Position numbers and translations under genes: made by a program. This document shows positions 8,270 to 16,992 of a stretch of DNA of 64,000 bases, piece after piece (within the stretch, counting starts at the first letter, position 1; each line of letters starts with the position of its first letter). Origin of the DNA: Niveispirillum sp943371025 (GTDB taxonomy: Bacteria > Pseudomonadota > Alphaproteobacteria > Azospirillales > Azospirillaceae); contig CALRTC020000002.1 of assembly GCA_943371025.1 (NCBI GenBank), positions 186,001-250,000 on the forward strand, written 5' to 3'. The notes beneath the pieces are model-generated. The model was not told where the DNA came from. It made no database searches and saw nothing but the letters and a program-made list of their open reading frames with translations.

Positions 8270-9526
8270 TCACATGGGCCCGCAGTCGGCCTGCAACCGG
8301 TCCAGATGCTGGCGGATATGCGCCGCCTCCGCCGGACTGTGGGCGAGCGCGATGGCCCGGCCGAAGGCGTCGCGCGCTTCCCCGTTCCGACCCAGTTGCA
8401 TCAGCAGCGCCCCGCGCAGCCCATGGAAATGGAAATACCCCGACAGGGCGCCGGCCAGCGGTTCCACCAGGGCCAGCGCTTCCGTTGCTCCGCGCACCTT
8501 CGATACGGCCACGGCCCGGTTCAGGGTGATGACGGGCGACGGGGTCAGTTGCTCCAGCCCGCCATACAGAAGCTCGATCTGCGTCCAGTCGGTGTCGGCC
8601 GGTCCGGCCGCGCGGGCATGCAAGGCTGCGATGGCGGCCTGCAATTGATAGGGGCCGGGGCGGCGGTGGCGCATGGCCTTGTCCAGCAGGGCCAGTCCTT
8701 CGTCGATCTGCGGCCGCCGCCACAATCCCCGGTCCTGATCCTCCAGCAGGATCACCGACCCGTCGGGACCGAAACGGGCAGGCAGGCGCGCATGCTGCAA
8801 CAGCATCAAGGACAGCAGGCCCATCACCTCTGTCACCGTCGGGAACAGACGCAGCAGCAGCCGGCCCAGGCGGATCGCCTCATCACACAGCGGTGCGCGG
8901 GCCCGGCTTTCATCGGCCGCGGCCGAATAACCCTCGTTGAAGACCAGATAGACCATGGACGCCACGGTCGACAGCCGCTCCGCCCGTTCCGGCCCGCCCG
9001 GCGGTTCGAAGGGCACGGGATTGGCGGCGATGCGCGCCTTGGCGCGGGTGATGCGCTGTTCCATGGCGCTGTCGCCGACCAGGAAGGCCCGGGCAATCTG
9101 CTTCACCGACAGGCCCGACACGATACGCAGGGCCAGGGCAATCTGCTGCGTGGCCGGCAGGTCGGGGTGGCAGCAAATGAACAGCAGGCGCAGCACATCA
9201 TCGCGGTAATCGGCGGCGTCTATCCGCTCGGCCATCGCCGTCTCATGGTCCGACAGATCGGAAAGCGCCGCCTCATCCTCCGGCAGGGCGACATGACGGG
9301 CAGCAACGCGGGTCCGGTCGATGCCGGCATTGCGGGCCACCATGATCAGCCAGGCCGCCGCATCGCGCGGCGGCCCGTTCTTCGGCCAGGATGTCAGTGC
9401 CCGCAGGGCTGCTTCCTGGAACGCCTCCTCGGCCAGGTCCAGGTCGCGAAAATAGCGCAGCAGCGCCCCCATGGCCTGGGGCCGGGCCGCGGCCAGCGCG
9501 GCACTGATCCAGGCCGTGTCGGTCAT
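8270..9526 (-). CDS. ECF42-type RNA polymerase sigma factor with TPR-like C-terminal extension
   Basis: The 418-residue protein begins with sigma-70 region 2 ('LAEEAFQEAALRALTSWPK', residues 30-50) and region 4 ('GLSVKQIARAFLVGDSAMEQRI', near 140-160). It then has a long extension of about 200 residues with 'VYLVFNEGYSA' and helical repeats near the C-terminus. That extension defines the ECF42 group, where it is needed for activity and replaces a separate anti-sigma factor. The ATG overlaps the stop of the upstream DGPF gene (ATGA), which fixes the start and couples the two. ECF42 factors next to DGPF proteins are a known pairing; the signal is unknown. Confidence 0.9.
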   Translation of the reverse strand: MTDTAWISAALAAARPQAMGALLRYFRDLDLAEEAFQEAALRALTSWPKNGPPRDAAAWLIMVARNAGIDRTRVAARHVALPEDEAALSDLSDHETAMAERIDAADYRDDVLRLLFICCHPDLPATQQIALALRIVSGLSVKQIARAFLVGDSAMEQRITRAKARIAANPVPFEPPGGPERAERLSTVASMVYLVFNEGYSAAADESRARAPLCDEAIRLGRLLLRLFPTVTEVMGLLSLMLLQHARLPARFGPDGSVILLEDQDRGLWRRPQIDEGLALLDKAMRHRRPGPYQLQAAIAALHARAAGPADTDWTQIELLYGGLEQLTPSPVITLNRAVAVSKVRGATEALALVEPLAGALSGYFHFHGLRGALLMQLGRNGEARDAFGRAIALAHSPAEAAHIRQHLDRLQADCGPM

Positions 9527-9900
9527 GATTTCGTTGGTTCCGATGGATTGTACAGCATGACGGGCCGGATTTCGTAGCAGCCCGTGCCAGGATTGGCGGC
9601 GGACAGTTCCTTGGCGCTGTCGATGGCTTCTTCCAGTCCCTCGCAATCGACGATGTAAAAGCCCAGCAACTGTTCCTTGGTTTCCGCGAACGGCCCGTCA
9701 ATGACCAGCGGCTGGTCCTTGCCCTTGCGCAGGGTGGTGGCAGAACTGGTCGGCATCAAACGCGCGACGGGACCCAGCCGGCCCTGATGGGCCCAGCCTT
9801 CCTGCACCTTGCTCAGTTTTTCCATGACGCAGGCTTCCTCGTCGCTGCTCCAGGCACCGACGACATCTTCCTGATTATAGCAAAGGATCGCGTACAGCAT
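9523..9900 (-). CDS. YCII-related (DGPF-domain) protein
   Basis: This 125-residue dimeric alpha-beta-barrel type protein begins 'MLYAILCYNQED' and carries the diagnostic 'DGPFAETKEQLLGFYIVDC' motif around residues 75-93. DGPF proteins accompany ECF42 sigma factors in many genomes and are the usual target genes of them; an enzymatic role has been suggested but not shown. A GGGGAGAA ribosome site precedes the ATG. The stop overlaps the sigma gene's start by the ATGA arrangement, so this is the first gene of the operon and probably carries the regulated promoter. Confidence 0.9.
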   Translation of the reverse strand: MLYAILCYNQEDVVGAWSSDEEACVMEKLSKVQEGWAHQGRLGPVARLMPTSSATTLRKGKDQPLVIDGPFAETKEQLLGFYIVDCEGLEEAIDSAKELSAANPGTGCYEIRPVMLYNPSEPTKS

Positions 9901-9927
9901 GGGCGGTTCTCCCCGTTCATGTTCAAG

Positions 9928-9955
9928 GACGCTGGTGACTATGCCAGCGCCGACA
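9928..9955 (-). promoter_or_regulatory. Possible ECF42-dependent promoter of the DGPF-sigma operon
   Basis: Read on the minus strand, TGTCGG (9955-9950) is followed 18 bases later by CGTC (9931-9928), about 30 bases before the DGPF start. From memory, ECF42 promoters have TGTCGA at -35 and CGA/TC at -10. One mismatch and the spacing keep this tentative. Confidence 0.3.
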
Positions 9956-10089
9956 CGGGCTTTCAGAAAAATTTCCCGGCCGCCCTTTCCCCGCCCTGCG
10001 GATAGGAGCCCACCCGACGCTTCGTTCCCTGAACCATCGGCCCGAAGGTTTCCTCAACCCTTGTCGAGAACCAATAAACGGGTACAGCG

Positions 10090-11151
10090 ATGATCCAGGA
10101 AATGATGTTCAGATCCCTGTCGCGCCGGTCGATGTTCGGCGGGCTGGCGGGGGCGGCGGCCATGGCGGCACCGATGCCGGCCTTTGGCGCCACGGCCAGG
10201 GCCAAGGGCGATATCCGTCCCCTGGACATCACCGACCCGCGGGAGAATCTGTACGGCTTTGGCAAGATGTGGGGCACGCTGGGCCCGAAATCGGTGCTGT
10301 CGGGCTATCAGGGCGTGCAGTACGCGATTGTCGGTGACAAGCGCGCCGTGCCCCTGTTTGGCTATTGCGGCTTCGGCAATAACCGCAACATCGTCCAGCC
10401 CGACGGGTCGCTGAAGGTGCTGGGCAAGGAATGCGGCTATTTCACCGATCTGGCGACCGGGGAGATCCTGGACCATTGGGACAATCCCTGGACGGGGGAG
10501 CGGGTGGAGGTCTTCCCCTTCCTGAACGACCGCTGGCGCGGCACCCTGACCCTGGAACAGAAGGTGTTCCGGGTGGGCGACAGTGAGACGGTCAATAATG
10601 ACAAGGGCACCCAGGGGGGCACCAAGTCCCAGAAGGGAAAGCCTTTTCTGCTGCCCTGGCAGCGCATCGGCGACCAGTATCTGCTGAGCTGGGATTACGC
10701 GCATGAATATACCAACCCGGTGACGCCGGAAGGCTGGCCCAAGGCGTCCACGGGCCGGCGCGTCAACCCGTCCGAACATTTCACCCTGTTCACGCCGACG
10801 GCGGAGATCGACGACCGCTCTGTGGAAAGTGCGCGCTTCCATGCCGGCTTCATGCGCCAGGCCCCCTGGTGGCCCTGGATGCGCATGGGGCAGAGCGGGG
10901 TGCAGGGCGTGCTGATGGGCCGCATGCACAGCTACAAGATCACCGGTACCGTGGAGGATATCCCCAAAGCCGTGCTGAAGCGGGTGGAACGCGACCGGCC
11001 CGACCTGTTGGAGCAACCGACCGACGGCCCCGATGAAGGCGTGCGCGGCACCCTGGAAGCCTATGCCGAGGACGTGCCGCCGGAAGTGCCGGGCTATGTC
11101 TCGCCGCTGGCGGAGAAGCGCAAGGCGATGCTGAGGGGCGAAGGGAAGTAA
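10090..11151 (+). CDS. Tat-exported DUF1838 protein
   Basis: The 353-residue product has an N-terminal Tat-like signal ('SRRSMFGGLAGAAAMAAP', residues 11-28) ending near AFGA. The remainder matches the DUF1838 family, with 'DITDPRENLYGFGKMWGTL', 'YGYFTDL'-like segments, 'LDHWDNPWTGERVEV' and an end rich in 'VPGYVSPLAEKRKAML'. The family is periplasmic and common in proteobacteria; its function is unknown. It is divergent from the ECF42 operon, with a 189-base spacer holding possible promoters for both. There is no clear ribosome site before the ATG at 10090. Confidence 0.82.
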   Translation: MIQEMMFRSLSRRSMFGGLAGAAAMAAPMPAFGATARAKGDIRPLDITDPRENLYGFGKMWGTLGPKSVLSGYQGVQYAIVGDKRAVPLFGYCGFGNNRNIVQPDGSLKVLGKECGYFTDLATGEILDHWDNPWTGERVEVFPFLNDRWRGTLTLEQKVFRVGDSETVNNDKGTQGGTKSQKGKPFLLPWQRIGDQYLLSWDYAHEYTNPVTPEGWPKASTGRRVNPSEHFTLFTPTAEIDDRSVESARFHAGFMRQAPWWPWMRMGQSGVQGVLMGRMHSYKITGTVEDIPKAVLKRVERDRPDLLEQPTDGPDEGVRGTLEAYAEDVPPEVPGYVSPLAEKRKAMLRGEGK

Positions 11152-11276
11152 GGATCGAAGAGGGGATAGGCGGACGCACACCACCCCTGTCCGCCCCTGG
11201 CCCGCAGGGAGATTGCCATCCGCCCCCTGTCCCCCTATCTTCGCGCCCAACCCTCTATCCTGGCGCGTACGAGTCC

Positions 11277-13079
11277 ATGACCGACCTGTCGAAGATCCGT
11301 AATTTCTCCATCATCGCCCATATCGACCATGGCAAGTCGACGCTGGCTGACCGGCTGATTGAATTCTGCGGCGCCATCGAGGCGCGCGACATGAAGGAAC
11401 AGCTGCTCGACAATATGGATATCGAGCGGGAGCGCGGCATCACCATCAAGGCGCAGACCGTGCGCCTGGAATATAAGGCCAAGGATGGCGAGACCTATCA
11501 GTTGAACCTGATGGACACGCCGGGCCATGTCGACTTCGCCTACGAGGTCTCGCGCTCGCTGGCGGCCTGTGAGGGCTCGCTGCTGGTGGTTGACGCGTCC
11601 CAGGGGGTGGAGGCGCAGACGCTGGCCAATGTCTATCAGGCGCTGGATGCCAATCACGAGATCGTGCCCGTTCTGAACAAGGTCGACCTGCCGGCCGCCG
11701 ATGTGCCGCGCGTGAAGGCGCAGATCGAGGATGTGATCGGCCTGGATGCGTCGGACGCGGTGGAGATTTCGGCCAAGACCGGTCTGAATATCGAAGGGGT
11801 GCTGGAAGCCATCGTCACCCGCCTGCCGCCGCCCAAGGGTGACAAGGACGCGCCCCTGCAGGCCCTGATCGTGGATAGCTGGTACGATGCCTATCTGGGC
11901 GTCATCATCCTGGTCCGCGTGTTCGCCGGCGAGCTGAAGCTGGGCCAGAAGGTGCGCTTCATGGCGACCGGCGCCACGCGCGACATCGACCGCGTCGGTA
12001 TCTTCACGCCCAAGAAGGTGGCGATGGAGAAGCTGGGGCCGGGCGAGATGGGCTTCGTCACGGCCGCTATCAAGGATATCCGCGATACCAAGGTCGGCGA
12101 CACGATCACGGAGGAGCGCCGGCTGGCGCCCACGGCCTTGGCCGGGTTCAAGCCGTCCATCCCCGTCGTGTTCTGCGGCCTGTTCCCGTCGGATGCGGCG
12201 GAATTCGAGCATCTGCGCGACAGCCTGGGCAAGCTGGCCCTGAACGATGCCAGCTTCCAGTATGAAACCGAAAGCTCGGCTGCGCTGGGCTTCGGCTTCC
12301 GCTGCGGCTTCCTGGGCCTGCTGCATCTGGAAATCATCCAGGAGCGTCTGGAACGCGAATTCGACCTGGACCTGATCACCACCGCCCCGTCGGTCGTGTA
12401 CAAGATGCACATGACCAACGGCGATGTGATCGAAATGCACAATCCGGCCGACATGCCGGACGTGGTGAAGATCGACCATATCCAGGAGCCGTGGATCAAG
12501 GCCACGATCATGCTGCCCGATGAATATCTGGGCGGCGTGCTGCATCTCTGCACCGAACGGCGCGGCGTGCAGAAGGACCTGACCTATGTCGGCGGCCGGG
12601 CGATGATCGTCTATGAGCTGCCGCTGAACGAAGTGGTGTTCGATTTCTATGACCGGCTGAAGAGCATCAGTCGCGGTTACGCCAGCTTTGATTATCAGCT
12701 GGAAGAATATCGCGAGGGCGACCTGGTCAAGATGTCGATCCTGGTTAACGGGGAGGCGGTGGACGCGCTGTCCATGATCGTCCACCGCAGCCAGGCTGAA
12801 TATCGCGGCCGCCAATTGTGCGAGCGGTTGAAGGACCTGATCCCCCGCCACCTGTTCAAGATTCCCATCCAGGCCGCCATCGGTGCCAAGGTGGTGGCGC
12901 GCGAAACCATCGCCGCCATGCGCAAGGACGTGCTGGCCAAGTGCTATGGCGGCGATATCAGCCGCAAGCGCAAGCTGCTGGACAAGCAGAAGGAAGGCAA
13001 GAAGCGCATGCGCCAGTTCGGCGAGGTGGAAATCCCGCAGAGCGCCTTCATCGCCGCCCTGAAGATGGGCGACAACTGA
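11277..13079 (+). CDS. lepA: Elongation factor 4 (LepA), ribosome back-translocating GTPase
   Basis: LepA is a ribosome-binding GTPase that aids initiation or back-translocation. The 600-residue length is exactly that of the family. The G domain shows AHIDHGKST (14-22), DTPGH, and NKVD for guanine recognition. Domains II, III and V follow, and the LepA-specific C-terminal domain ends 'KRMRQFGEVEIPQSAFIAAL', which inserts into the ribosomal peptidyl-transferase centre. The ATG follows 'GAGTCC', a weak ribosome site. There is no signal peptidase gene downstream, unlike in enterics. A strong terminator follows within 32 bases. Confidence 0.97.
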   Translation: MTDLSKIRNFSIIAHIDHGKSTLADRLIEFCGAIEARDMKEQLLDNMDIERERGITIKAQTVRLEYKAKDGETYQLNLMDTPGHVDFAYEVSRSLAACEGSLLVVDASQGVEAQTLANVYQALDANHEIVPVLNKVDLPAADVPRVKAQIEDVIGLDASDAVEISAKTGLNIEGVLEAIVTRLPPPKGDKDAPLQALIVDSWYDAYLGVIILVRVFAGELKLGQKVRFMATGATRDIDRVGIFTPKKVAMEKLGPGEMGFVTAAIKDIRDTKVGDTITEERRLAPTALAGFKPSIPVVFCGLFPSDAAEFEHLRDSLGKLALNDASFQYETESSAALGFGFRCGFLGLLHLEIIQERLEREFDLDLITTAPSVVYKMHMTNGDVIEMHNPADMPDVVKIDHIQEPWIKATIMLPDEYLGGVLHLCTERRGVQKDLTYVGGRAMIVYELPLNEVVFDFYDRLKSISRGYASFDYQLEEYREGDLVKMSILVNGEAVDALSMIVHRSQAEYRGRQLCERLKDLIPRHLFKIPIQAAIGAKVVARETIAAMRKDVLAKCYGGDISRKRKLLDKQKEGKKRMRQFGEVEIPQSAFIAALKMGDN

Positions 13080-13110
13080 CCGCCTGTTCAACGGGACGGG
13101 AATGGGGAAG

Positions 13111-13142
13111 GGGCGGGCCAATTGGTCCGCCCTTTCTGTTTT
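13111..13142 (+). terminator. Intrinsic terminator of lepA
   Basis: A 9-bp stem (13111-13119 with 13124-13132, one G-T pair) with an AATT loop is followed by TTTCTGTTTT. Confidence 0.85.
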
Positions 13143-13189
13143 CAGGCATCCAGTACGGTAATTTTGTTCCAGCACCCCGGCCTAAAGGC

Positions 13190-13217
13190 TTGCGCCGCCT
13201 TGCTTCTGCCGTATTAT
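13190..13217 (+). promoter_or_regulatory. Candidate promoter for the 13321-14232 gene
   Basis: TTGCGC (13190-13195) and TATTAT (13212-13217), spacing 16, lie about 100 bases upstream of the start. Confidence 0.3.
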
Positions 13218-13320
13218 CCTATCAATCAGATTTTCAAGGGGCGGGCGACGAAGGTCACAACCCGCGGCCCTGATGATGGGTTAGATTGCGTTGGCACCGA
13301 ACAGGCGGAAGGGGGGGATG

Positions 13321-14232
13321 ATGCGTAACAAGGCTGGTCTGATCCTTGTCGCCGTTCTCCTGTCCGTCGGCCCCGCGCGGGCGACGACCACATCCAGCAC
13401 GAAGAATACCGTTCCGGTGGCCCCGATGGAGGCACCGACCATCTTTGCCATCCGCTTCAATGGTGTGACGGCCTCGTCCACGCAATATGCGGGGCCCCTG
13501 CTGCCGGCGCCCTATGCGGCCCCCGGCTTCGATGCGCCGCCCACCGATCTGGCCCCGGCGACCGAACATGCCGAAGGCCGCAAGGCCATGATGGCGACGC
13601 TGAGCGAATGGCTGGGCCGGATCTATGATGGCGCACTGGCGCGGCTGTCGGGGGAAGTGCCGGAGGTTCCGGTCGTGTCCGCCGTGGCGGCGGCCACGCC
13701 GGTGAAGCTGGCGGCTGACCCGCGCGCCTATCAGGCGGCGGGGCTGAAGGCTGATGCGCAATTGTCGGCGCTGGGCCTGAATTCCAAGGTCGGCATGCGC
13801 CTGGGTACCGAAGAGGTGAAGCAGACCCTGCGTCTGTCGCGCGGCTGCGACCAGAACTGGCTGCCCAACAGCATTGCCGGCGATGTCAGCGGTGGTTTCG
13901 GCGCCATGAAGGGCAGCGTCCAGGGCAGTTGGGGCAGCGTCTGTGCCAGCGGCCAGACGGGGTGGCGCCTGACCGCCGGCATGACCGATCTGGGCACGGC
14001 CCGGCCCCTGCCCAATCTGGGCATGGAATACCGGCCCGCCGCCGGCAGCGTCATTGCCGGCCTGACAGGCCTGTCCTCCATGAAGGCGCAGGTGGGGGAA
14101 ACCAGCGGTTCTGTCGGGCTGGAAGCGCCCATGCCCCTGATCCGCGTCGACCGCATGCGCCTTTCCGCCGATATGAGCTGGCAGGAAGACAGTGGTACCA
14201 AGCTGACCTTCGGCACGAAGCTGAAATTCTGA
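13321..14232 (+). CDS. Secreted protein of unknown function, possible envelope protein
   Basis: The 303-residue protein has a clear signal peptide (residues 1-22, 'KAGLILVAVLLSVGPARA'). I do not recognise the family. The second half is rich in short alternating segments with Gly ('GGFGAMKGSVQGSWGSVC', 'GWRLTAGMTDLG'). It ends 'GTKLTFGTKLKF', a beta strand with C-terminal Phe as in outer-membrane barrels, so an outer-membrane location is possible. Two Cys residues about 30 apart could form a disulfide. The start is either of two adjacent ATG codons (13318 or 13321) after GGAAGGGGGGG. It is monocistronic, with a terminator before it and a Pho-box-like region after it. Confidence 0.65.
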   Translation: MRNKAGLILVAVLLSVGPARATTTSSTKNTVPVAPMEAPTIFAIRFNGVTASSTQYAGPLLPAPYAAPGFDAPPTDLAPATEHAEGRKAMMATLSEWLGRIYDGALARLSGEVPEVPVVSAVAAATPVKLAADPRAYQAAGLKADAQLSALGLNSKVGMRLGTEEVKQTLRLSRGCDQNWLPNSIAGDVSGGFGAMKGSVQGSWGSVCASGQTGWRLTAGMTDLGTARPLPNLGMEYRPAAGSVIAGLTGLSSMKAQVGETSGSVGLEAPMPLIRVDRMRLSADMSWQEDSGTKLTFGTKLKF

Positions 14233-14348
14233 TACGGGCGCCGGATGGGTGAGCAGTCATGCCCATGGTGCAGCACTGAATCGCTACAACGGCGCAAGTC
14301 CGCGGAAATCAACGGATTCCCGTGCGGTTCAGCGGGTCGGTAACAATT

Positions 14349-14377
14349 CTGTCGCGTGACTGGCACCGCTCTGTCAT
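14349..14377 (+). promoter_or_regulatory. Pho-box-like site: three heptamers spaced 11 bp
   Basis: CTGTCGC (14349-14355), CTGGCAC (14360-14366) and CTGTCAT (14371-14377) repeat every 11 bases with 4-base spacers. This is the half-site pattern bound by PhoB dimers (consensus CTGTCAT/C). A possible -10 element GATATC follows at 14386-14391. The site sits 55 bases before the phytase-like autotransporter gene, which fits control by phosphate starvation. Confidence 0.65.
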
Positions 14378-14392
14378 GGGCGGCGGATATCC

Positions 14393-14423
14393 CCCCCTGG
14401 GGACAAGTTTTCATACCAGGGGG
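14393..14423 (+). promoter_or_regulatory. Hairpin covering the ribosome-binding site of the autotransporter
   Basis: CCCCCTGG (14393-14400) pairs perfectly with CCAGGGGG (14416-14423), leaving a 15-base loop. The only Shine-Dalgarno sequence for the ATG at 14432, AGGGGG, lies inside the right arm. The hairpin could limit translation. Confidence 0.5.
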
Positions 14424-14431
14424 CACTCATA

Positions 14432-16927
14432 ATGAAGAATTCCTTGCGCGCGGCACTGCTGGCCAGCGCCGTCTGCCTGACCGCGCCGGCGATGGCGCAG
14501 ACGGCGACGAACGTCACGCTGAACGGCACCACCTTCACGAACCAGGGCCTGCAGGGCGTGGGCCGCCTGTCGGCTTCTCTGCGGGACAAGTTCGGGGAGA
14601 CGTTCGGGTCGGTGTCGTCGATGCAGATCGACCTGCACACCTGGCGCCGCAATGCCGACGGAAGCTATGCCGGCACGCTCTATGCCCTGCCGGATCGTGG
14701 TTATAATGTCGCCAGCACCACGAACTACATTCCCCGCTACAATATCCTGTCGCTGACCTTCAATCCCTATACGGGCACGGCTGCGGCGCCGCAGAACCAG
14801 ATCGGCCTGAAGCTGGTCGATACGATCCAGTTCGTGGACACTGCCGGCACCCCGTTCAGCGGCCTGGATCCGGCCACGACGGGCAAGAACCCCACCTATC
14901 GCCCGGCGGCGGGCGGTCTGCCCAACCTGCCGCTGACCGGCACGGGCCGGCTGGCGCTGGACCCGGAAGGGTTCGTGCGCGCGCCCGACGGCACGCTGTG
15001 GATCAGCGATGAATATGGTCCCTACATTTATCATTTCACGGCCGACGGCAAGCTGATCTCCGCCATCGCCCCACCGGCCAGTCTGCTGCCCACCCGCGCC
15101 GGCGCACCGAACTTTGCCGCCGCAGAGGGCACGCCCGTCAACCCGACCACGGGCCGCCAGAACAATCAGGGCCTGGAAGGTCTGACGCTGTCGGCGGATG
15201 GCAAGACCCTGTGGGTGGCGCTGCAATCGGCCGCCGTGCAGGACCTGGATATCAGCAGCACGAACACCAGCCGCCGCAACACCCGTCTGCTGTCCTATGA
15301 CATCGGGACCAGCGGCGCGCCGGTGCTGAAGGGCGAATATGTCATCCAACTGCCCATGTACAACAACAACGGTAACCCCACGGGCGCCTTGAATCGCGTG
15401 GCGGCCCAGTCGGAATTGCTGGCGCTGAACAATACCCAGTTCCTGCTGCTGTCGCGTGACGGCAATGGCTATGGCTCCGGCGCGACCCCGGACAGCAGCC
15501 CGACCAGCTATTACCGCCGCATCGACCTGATCGACATCACCGGTGCCACCAACATTGCCGGCACGGCCTATGACAACAACACCTCCATCGCGCCCAAGGG
15601 TGTGCTGGTGGCCGATATCAAGCCGGTGCAGTTCGCCAGCTTCGTGGACATCAACGACGCGTCGCAATTGTCCAAGTTCGGTCTGGTCAATGGTGGCAAG
15701 AATAATCCCAACTGCGCCACCCAGTGCCTGTCGGAAAAGTGGGAGGCGCTGGCCCTGGTGCCCGCCCTGGACGCCGCCAAGCTGGATGATTTCTTCCTGT
15801 TCGTCGGCAATGACAACGACTTCGTGACCCAGAACGGCTATCAGGTGGGCGCGTCCTACAAGGACGCCTCCGGTGTCGAAAATGACACGATGCTGCTGGC
15901 CTATCGCCTGACCCTGCCGACCTATGTCGATCCGCTGGCCAGCGAAAGCCAGCGGCTGACTGGTGCCGCCATCGGCCAGGCGCTGGGCGAAAGCGGGCTG
16001 GCCGCACAGGGGGCCGCCGCGGCCGACCAGACGGGCCGTACCCAGGCCATCCGTGCCGGTCTGGCCGCCCGCGCCGAAGGCAGCTTTGAACTGGCCGCCG
16101 GCGGCAATTGGGGGGCGCTGGCTCGTGACGATCAGGGCGGTGACCGCCTGTCCAAGCCGGAAAGCTGGTCCGTCGGTGTCGGCGGCGATTATGCCGTGTC
16201 GGATACGGTCCGCGTCGGTCTGGCGCTGGGCTATGCCGATACGGATGGCAAGTTCGGCACGCTGGGCGGGGCCAAGACCAAGGCCTGGGCCGTCGGTCCC
16301 TATGCCACGCTGTCCACGCCGTCGGGCCTGTTCGTCGATGCCAGCTATCGCTATGTCGATCTGTCCGTCGATGATGTCCGCCGCAACACCTTCGCCTATG
16401 GCCTGACCGCCACGGGCGACACCAAGGGCGAAGGCCATCATGCCGCGGTGGAATTCGGCTCCGTGGCCACGACCGGTGACTGGCGCTATGGCCCCATCGT
16501 CTCCATGACCTATGACCGGGTGACGCTGGATGCCTGGAACGAGGCCGGCGCCCTGCACCTGAACCTGGACCATCCGGAGTTTACCGAACAGCAGTTCCTG
16601 CTGTCGGTCGGCGGTCATGTCTCCACCAGCGTCGATCTGGGCAATGGCACCGTGGCCGTCCCGGAACTGCGGCTGTCTTATCAGGAAGACCTGATCAAGG
16701 ATGAAGGCCAGCGCTATACGACGGTGCTGTCCAACCGCCGCAACAGCCCGCTGGGCGTGGTCAGCGCCATCCTGCCGGACCCCAAGGCCGACGGGGTGCG
16801 CGCCGGTCTGGGTCTCAGCGTCTCGCTGTCGCCGACCACGGCCCTGTTCATCAATGGCGACACGCTGTTTGCCGAGGATGACAAGCCCGATTACACGGTC
16901 GGCGCCGGCCTGCGCGTCGGGTTCTGA
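14432..16927 (+). CDS. Phytase-like (esterase-like) autotransporter
   Basis: The 831-residue protein has a signal peptide (1-22, 'APAMA'). A phytase-like six-bladed propeller domain covers about 30-505 ('LYALPDRGYN', 'DPEGFVRAPDGTLWISDEYGPY', 'NNQGLEGLTLSADGKTLW', 'DLIDITGATNIAGT'). A C-terminal autotransporter beta-barrel (about 550-831) ends 'YTVGAGLRVGF' with the terminal Phe needed for assembly. The passenger belongs to the 'esterase-like activity of phytase' family, whose substrates are not well defined; a phosphoester is plausible given the Pho-box-like sequence upstream. The product should be displayed on, or released from, the outer membrane. It stands alone and is closed by a strong terminator. 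Confidence 0.88.
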   Translation: MKNSLRAALLASAVCLTAPAMAQTATNVTLNGTTFTNQGLQGVGRLSASLRDKFGETFGSVSSMQIDLHTWRRNADGSYAGTLYALPDRGYNVASTTNYIPRYNILSLTFNPYTGTAAAPQNQIGLKLVDTIQFVDTAGTPFSGLDPATTGKNPTYRPAAGGLPNLPLTGTGRLALDPEGFVRAPDGTLWISDEYGPYIYHFTADGKLISAIAPPASLLPTRAGAPNFAAAEGTPVNPTTGRQNNQGLEGLTLSADGKTLWVALQSAAVQDLDISSTNTSRRNTRLLSYDIGTSGAPVLKGEYVIQLPMYNNNGNPTGALNRVAAQSELLALNNTQFLLLSRDGNGYGSGATPDSSPTSYYRRIDLIDITGATNIAGTAYDNNTSIAPKGVLVADIKPVQFASFVDINDASQLSKFGLVNGGKNNPNCATQCLSEKWEALALVPALDAAKLDDFFLFVGNDNDFVTQNGYQVGASYKDASGVENDTMLLAYRLTLPTYVDPLASESQRLTGAAIGQALGESGLAAQGAAAADQTGRTQAIRAGLAARAEGSFELAAGGNWGALARDDQGGDRLSKPESWSVGVGGDYAVSDTVRVGLALGYADTDGKFGTLGGAKTKAWAVGPYATLSTPSGLFVDASYRYVDLSVDDVRRNTFAYGLTATGDTKGEGHHAAVEFGSVATTGDWRYGPIVSMTYDRVTLDAWNEAGALHLNLDHPEFTEQQFLLSVGGHVSTSVDLGNGTVAVPELRLSYQEDLIKDEGQRYTTVLSNRRNSPLGVVSAILPDPKADGVRAGLGLSVSLSPTTALFINGDTLFAEDDKPDYTVGAGLRVGF

Positions 16928-16952
16928 TCCGTCCGATCATCGCGTTGACGTG

Positions 16953-16982
16953 AAAGGGGGGCGGGCGACCGTCCCCCTTTTT
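16953..16982 (+). terminator. Terminator between convergent genes
   Basis: A 12-bp stem (16953-16964 with 16969-16980) has a GCGA tetraloop, an A run on one side and a T run on the other. It should work in both directions, for the autotransporter (plus) and the phosphoribosyltransferase gene (minus). Confidence 0.85.
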
Positions 16983-16992
16983 GCTGCCCGGT

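Noticed and set aside
10062..10067. TGTCGA before the DUF1838 gene as an ECF42 target.
   Set aside because: No CGTC-type -10 at the right distance; the motif may be chance.
11235..13175. A 646-codon open frame opposite lepA.
   Set aside because: It is a shadow of lepA on the other strand; LepA is certain.
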